Below are positions 59,415 to 64,000 of a stretch of 64,000 nucleotides of DNA, piece by piece. Position numbers and translations under genes: made by a program. The stretch is from Reclinomonas americana ATCC 50394. Its lineage: Eukaryota > Jakobida > Jakobea > Jakobida. Positions within the stretch are counted from its first letter, which is position 1. The number at the start of each line of letters is the position of its first letter. Under the pieces are notes generated by a model. That model saw nothing but the letters and a program-made list of their open reading frames with translations. It was not told the DNA's origin and searched no databases. The DNA is taken from assembly GCA_048213135.1 (NCBI GenBank), contig PS015126.1, positions 1 to 64,000 of the forward strand. Reading direction: 5' to 3'.

Positions 59415-62400
59415 TCAAGCAGCCCCAGCTACCATGCCACTGCGTTCTAATCTACTCTCGTCTTCGTGAGCCGCCTCCAGGAGCGGCGCATGGAGCGTCG
59501 AATCGCTGGCGACCTGCACGTGACGGTCGCCCACTTGCATTTCAATATCTGCGGTGCACGCGACGCGTAAGTTAGAGGGGGAGAAAATGCCGAGATCGAA
59601 AGATTGAGGGAACGAGAGAAGAGAAAATGAGCGAGCGAGAGAGAGAGAACACATAGTGGGCATAGAGAAGGATGTGTTCCGTTAATTCCGAATCCCAGTC
59701 GAAGCTCACCATCAGAGGCTGCGGATCCCCGCCTCTGCCGACGTCGGCAAAACGCCACCACGGCCTTAACACCAGACAGCACTACTGGGCCCACCAACAC
59801 TGCGCCAGCCAGCGAGAGCACTACGATGCAGGTGACAACCTTGAAGCGCGTGGAGGCCTGTGATGCGAACACGGTGGAAATAACAACCAGGGAGCCGAGA
59901 CCAATGGCCTGCCAAGCGCACAGAGAATGAGAATGCATGTGAGTCTACACTCAACAACTGTGCGAGTCACCTCCAGCACGTTATACAACATGTGTTCATA
60001 GGCGCGAACAACGAGGTGTACCGTGAGGAAGGCGACACACACCACCCACAACGCCAGCGGAAGGATGTCGATTGATCCCGTGGCGGCGAGAGGGAAGAGC
60101 ACGGCGAGGATGATCAGACGTCGACAAAGTTGATAGCCTGATGTGCCGAAAAGGAATAGTGAGAAGTAATGTGCAATACTGCTGGTGGGGCAGTTGCTGT
60201 TTTCAACTGCCTTCACTGTGTGCCCGTGTGCCTCTCAGTCTTGTGGTGCGCGTACGAGATCCTTTCGGCCATAAACTGATTGCTGTGCGTACCCAGCAAA
60301 GGAATTGCTTGAATGTGAAAAAGTGACACAGCCAGTGCAGCGGAGAAGCAAACAATCAAACATCAGTGCGCCCGTGTACACTCTGATCTCTCTGCTCTCA
60401 GCAATCTTTGGGCATGATTTGCTGTGCGTACCCAGCAAATGCAAACCTTCCCTTGCATGTGAAAGGGTAACGTAGAAAATACATCTACCCTTGTGCATTC
60501 AGATCGATCTCCATATCTCTCTCTCCCGTCCTCCCCTTCGCGCCACTCACCTTGATACCACACCACCGGAGGCCGGAAGTGATGGTACAACACGCCGAAT
60601 CGTCGCCGAGTCTGTCACACAGGTGTGAGACAATGGCATCTCACGCTGATTACTTGCAATCCCACCGACCTTCTCATCATGCAGTCTCTTATGCCGACGC
60701 AAGCGCACGGTCCACCACACCACCAATACTGGTACACTGAGAGTGGCTGCCAGCAGCACGGCGAAGAGCGGAATCAGTCGCTGCCACCTGTGCACACACT
60801 TGCCGATCAGCATGGAAAGTGACGGTCACGCAGTTGCACATCAAACGCAACACTCCCTCGTAGCACACAATGCTGGGCGAAAACAGCACAACATGACTGT
60901 TGCCGACCTCCGTGCACGTGAAAAACGTGATGGCCGTCTCCGCCAGGCCCTCATACGCTCCCAGCAGCAGCACAACTGTTGTCAGGATGTAGTGGTGCGG
61001 CGTGGCGATAAGCTTGAACCATGTGACAAATCGCGGCCATCGTCCGCTCGTCGAGCCATGGTGGATGCAGCGTACCAATGCTTTTGCAAGCAGCCAGTGT
61101 AGAACAAAGCAGGCCCACAAGATTGCCAGCGACACAAATGGCGACACGACACGAGCCAACAGGTCGCCCACAGCGTCCGTGTTGAACGGGCAGCCGACAT
61201 CTAGAATGCGCGGCACGACAAAGGTGAGCAGTCGGTTGAGAGAGATGAGTTCCACGTTGGGGTAGAAGAGAAGCGTGGTGGTCTGGAGGGTGAAGATGAT
61301 GATTTCGGCAGAGGCTGCGAGCATAAACACGCGTGGGTCAGTCTTGAGAGACACTATTCCATCCACAAGGAGCGTTGTTTGCATTCCTCTCCAATTGCCC
61401 CCAGTTCTATTCTCACAACTTGCTTCATGTCTCCTCTCCTCACTTGCTGTCTCTCCTTCGACTGCGTCGTGTTACCATCTCTCTCCCACTCGCTGTTTCC
61501 CGCAATGAGTGCGGCTTCCTTCATCGCTCCTCTATTTGTCGCGTTTCCTGTCTCCTTTCCTCTGGTACTCGCTTCCCAGTCCATAGCTCTTATCGCCCTC
61601 GCGTTTCCCATCTCTTCTATTCTCACTTTCGCGTTTTCCGTCTCTTCTCCCGGATTACATACCTCCGCCAACATCAATCTGGAAGAAGACGTGGATGAAC
61701 AGCACAAAGGCAAGCATCTTGGTGAATGTCCACAAGCGCGCCCATCCAGAGGTTGATTCGCAAGGAATGCACACTCCCTGCCACTGAGAGTAGCCCTCCT
61801 GCACATTCCAGTGAGTTCATCATCTTCCACCCGCTGCTATGCCATGTGACCCACCTTACACGCTCCACACAGTGGCGAGTCCGACGCACGATTCGTCTCC
61901 TCATTGCAGTATTCGGCGTCGACGGCAACCACAGTTTGGTTGGTGCCATCACCGCGTTCGCAGTAATCATAGGGACAAAGGTATGCCACCACGGTTAACG
62001 GTGGCGACACCAGCGTGCCTGTCCACCCTTTGGACAAGACACCCTCAATCTGCCAGTCGGCAGCAACTGGAAAGGTCCAGAACTGCGACTGCACTTCCAT
62101 CTGCAGTCCGCCGAGGCAGTCGGCATTGGCTGGACACGGTACACACGTCTGGTTGAATGCGCTCGTCGGCAGCGCGTACTCGCCAGGAGGGCATTGCTGG
62201 CAGCCAATGTCCGTGTAACTGTAACCCGCAGGGCAGGCTGCCAGTGGCAATGAGAGCTGAGGTTGCGGGCCGACAAAGCCACCGCCAGAGCCAGTGGTGA
62301 TGCTGATGCTCACAGAGTCACTGCTGTCGCGCAGGCGCGCACGAATGCCTTGAGTCGGATTCGCCCCACGCTCGACAATCGTCAACTGGAATGTCGCTGT

Positions 62401-64000
62401 TCCAGCCACGGTCGACTCTGACAGAGAGCTTGTCTGCATATACGTGGACGGGGGGGTCGTCAGCGAGGAACAATCTTGAAAGAAGAGATGAGTAAGCACG
62501 ACAAACCGCTGGGCTGCAACCCGAGGAGCAAGTGACATGGAACTGGGTGTTGTCCAGTGTCGACATAAATTGACCAAAGACATCCGTAGCGTTCACCTGT
62601 ATCACGCGTGGCTTCTGTGGCGATGGATACAGCACATCACTGGTCGAGTCCATCATCACAGAGTACAGCGCTGCAGCAGAGCATGATGAGCCTTCAAAAG
62701 ACAGGTAAACATATTTGTGCTCATCGCATTCAACGCAACTGCTGCCAACATCATTCGCCAGCAAGTTGCTGGCCAGGTTACCAGTGACGCTTAATTGCCG
62801 CTGTTGCATCCACGACGACCATCCGCCAGCAGCAGCGAAGGACTGCGACACAGCGGCAAGCGTTGACGGCTTGCCACCACCGTTCCAAAAGATGCCGCCA
62901 CCGGCTCCTTCGCCAACCAAGCGGGGTTGACCCAGAGGCGCCACCACTTGATTACCAAACACTGACACACCAAACAGGAGCACACCGACGGAACCCACTG
63001 TCGATTGAGTGATGTTAACGGCCAGACCGCCACCGCGTGCTCCACTCCAGTTGTTAGCAAATGTCGTTGAGATAAACGAAGTCACCGTCGTGTCAGCCAC
63101 AGACGCTCCGCCACCATCACCTCGCTCGGCCGTGTTGCTGACGAAACGAGTATTTGAGCAGCTGAGCATGGAAGAGCCTCCGGTAAAGAGTCCGCCACCA
63201 ACTGTAGTCGCCGTGTTGTTCATCAGCAGCGAGCCAGTGATGTTCACTTGTGGATTGTTGTCCGTGTATACACCACCACCGTTATCAGCCTGATTTCCCT
63301 CCACAGTCACTGCCGTCATTGCCACTTGCGCAGTCTCCGCTGCCGACACGCCACCACCACCACCACCATTGACACGATTGGCGAGCAGTCGAGATCCCCG
63401 TAGCGTGGTGCTTGAACTGCCAGCAGCATACAAAGCACCGCCCCACAATTGTGCCAGGCCGGCACTCAGCGTGCTGCCCGTATCCATCCACATTCCCAGT
63501 CCCTGTGAAGTCACATGACCGCCGGAAGTGGCAGCTGTGTTGCTCTGGAACTGGGTTGTGGACGATGTGACATTGGCCGTCTGGGACACGTACATGGCGC
63601 CTCCGGCCAGGGTGGCATTGTTGGCCAACATGATGCAGTTGGCGAGGCTGATCTGCGACACGCCGTCCGCATACACGCCACCACCATCTGCCGTTGCCTG
63701 ATTGCCGCTGATTGTAGTGCCAGTCAACGTGTGCTTGCTGTTCTGGTCAGTGAACATGCCACTACCGAATGGGGCAATGTTGCCAACAATTAACGCATTC
63801 GACCAAGACGACGAGGACCGCAGGTCGGCAAACATTCCACCACCGAAATGAAGCGCGTTGTTGTTGTGCACACTAGAGCCACTCAACACGGCAAGCGTGG
63901 CGGTAGCCGTGAGAAACAACCCACCACCGCTCTGCACAGCTTGATTCCTGTTCACCACAGATTGTGATTGAATCTGCAAGTTTGCCTGCTCGGCACGCAC
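59415..64000 (-). CDS. PMP-repeat, Cys-rich, multi-pass membrane protein (5' partial)
   Basis: The N-terminal part continues beyond the window. Nine exons are visible: 64000-62521, 62474-61855, 61798-61673, 61314-60852, 60787-60670, 60611-60551, 60137-59971, 59908-59710 and 59548-59415, about 1,120 residues. The first has many PMP/parallel-beta-helix units (GGG-(V/L/M)-(Y/F) with N-N-A/T, as in GGGVYADG, GGGLFTGG and SGNQATADGGG). Then come a Cys-rich module (CPAGYSYTDIGCQQCPPGEY, CVPCPANADC), the block LCGACKEGYSQWQGVCIPC, and several transmembrane helices (MLAFVLFIHVFFQI; LIATPHHYILTTVVLLLGAY; PLFAVLLAATLSVPVLVVWW). The phrase FGVLYHHFRPPVVWYQ before later helices is shared by large protist surface proteins of this architecture. 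It ends with a cytoplasmic tail ERSGMVAGAA. One intron is only 46 nt. A sensory or adhesive surface role is inferred. Confidence 0.8.

Overview
The window reads as GC-rich nuclear DNA of a unicellular eukaryote. Genes are broken by many spliceosomal introns. Recognisable products include RFWD3, DRG1/RBG1, RAB18, ELP5, an inositol polyphosphate kinase and an ABCG half-transporter, beside large secreted or surface proteins. No bacterial operon structure, tRNA, rRNA or CRISPR is seen. The supergroup cannot be fixed from the sequence; a free-living protist is the best description. The assembly is a scaffold with many N runs, mostly inside (CT)n, (GA)n or (TACG)n tracts.

Layout. 1-1284: microsatellites and a gap. 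1285-1856 (+): 3' part of a HemK/PrmC-type methyltransferase. 1887-4613 (-): RFWD3-like RING-WD40 ubiquitin ligase, seven exons. 4973-12787 and 12900-20594 (+): tandem paralogues of a very large secreted NHL / cadherin-like / TIG-like / PAN protein; part of the first copy lies inverted between two gaps. 21595-22118 (+): DUF1475-type membrane protein. 22190-23330: a new-looking tandem repeat. 23383-27200 (-): DRG1/RBG1 GTPase, 16 exons including one of 8 nt. 27261-29203 (-): inositol polyphosphate kinase. 29560-30060: 148-bp tandem repeat. 30279-34525 (+): RAB18. 34663-38407 (+): ELP5. 38487-43655 (-): ABCG half-transporter. 44502-45551 (-): secreted CX3C protein, with a related exon at 46538-46753. 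48123-52463 (+): Ser/Thr-rich surface protein. 53905-59235 (+): NLR-like protein with ubiquitin-like, HEPN-like, NACHT, pentapeptide and 14 WD40 units. 59415-64000 (-): 3' part of a PMP-repeat, Cys-rich, multi-pass membrane protein.

Three genome-wide traits stand out. Intergenic spaces can be tiny (30, 60 and 79 bp). Long introns are often filled with their own private tandem repeats or single-strand purine tracts. Many introns start with the unusual donor GTTGCG; I could place at least 19 of these by joining exons in frame.

Functional themes are ubiquitin signalling and DNA repair (RFWD3), translation and tRNA modification (PrmC, DRG1, ELP5), lipid-droplet/ER traffic (RAB18), inositol phosphate signalling, and a rich surface or recognition repertoire (NHL pair, adhesin-like protein, PMP-repeat protein, NLR-like protein). 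Exon borders were read by eye from GT-AG signals and reading frame; no transcript evidence was available.
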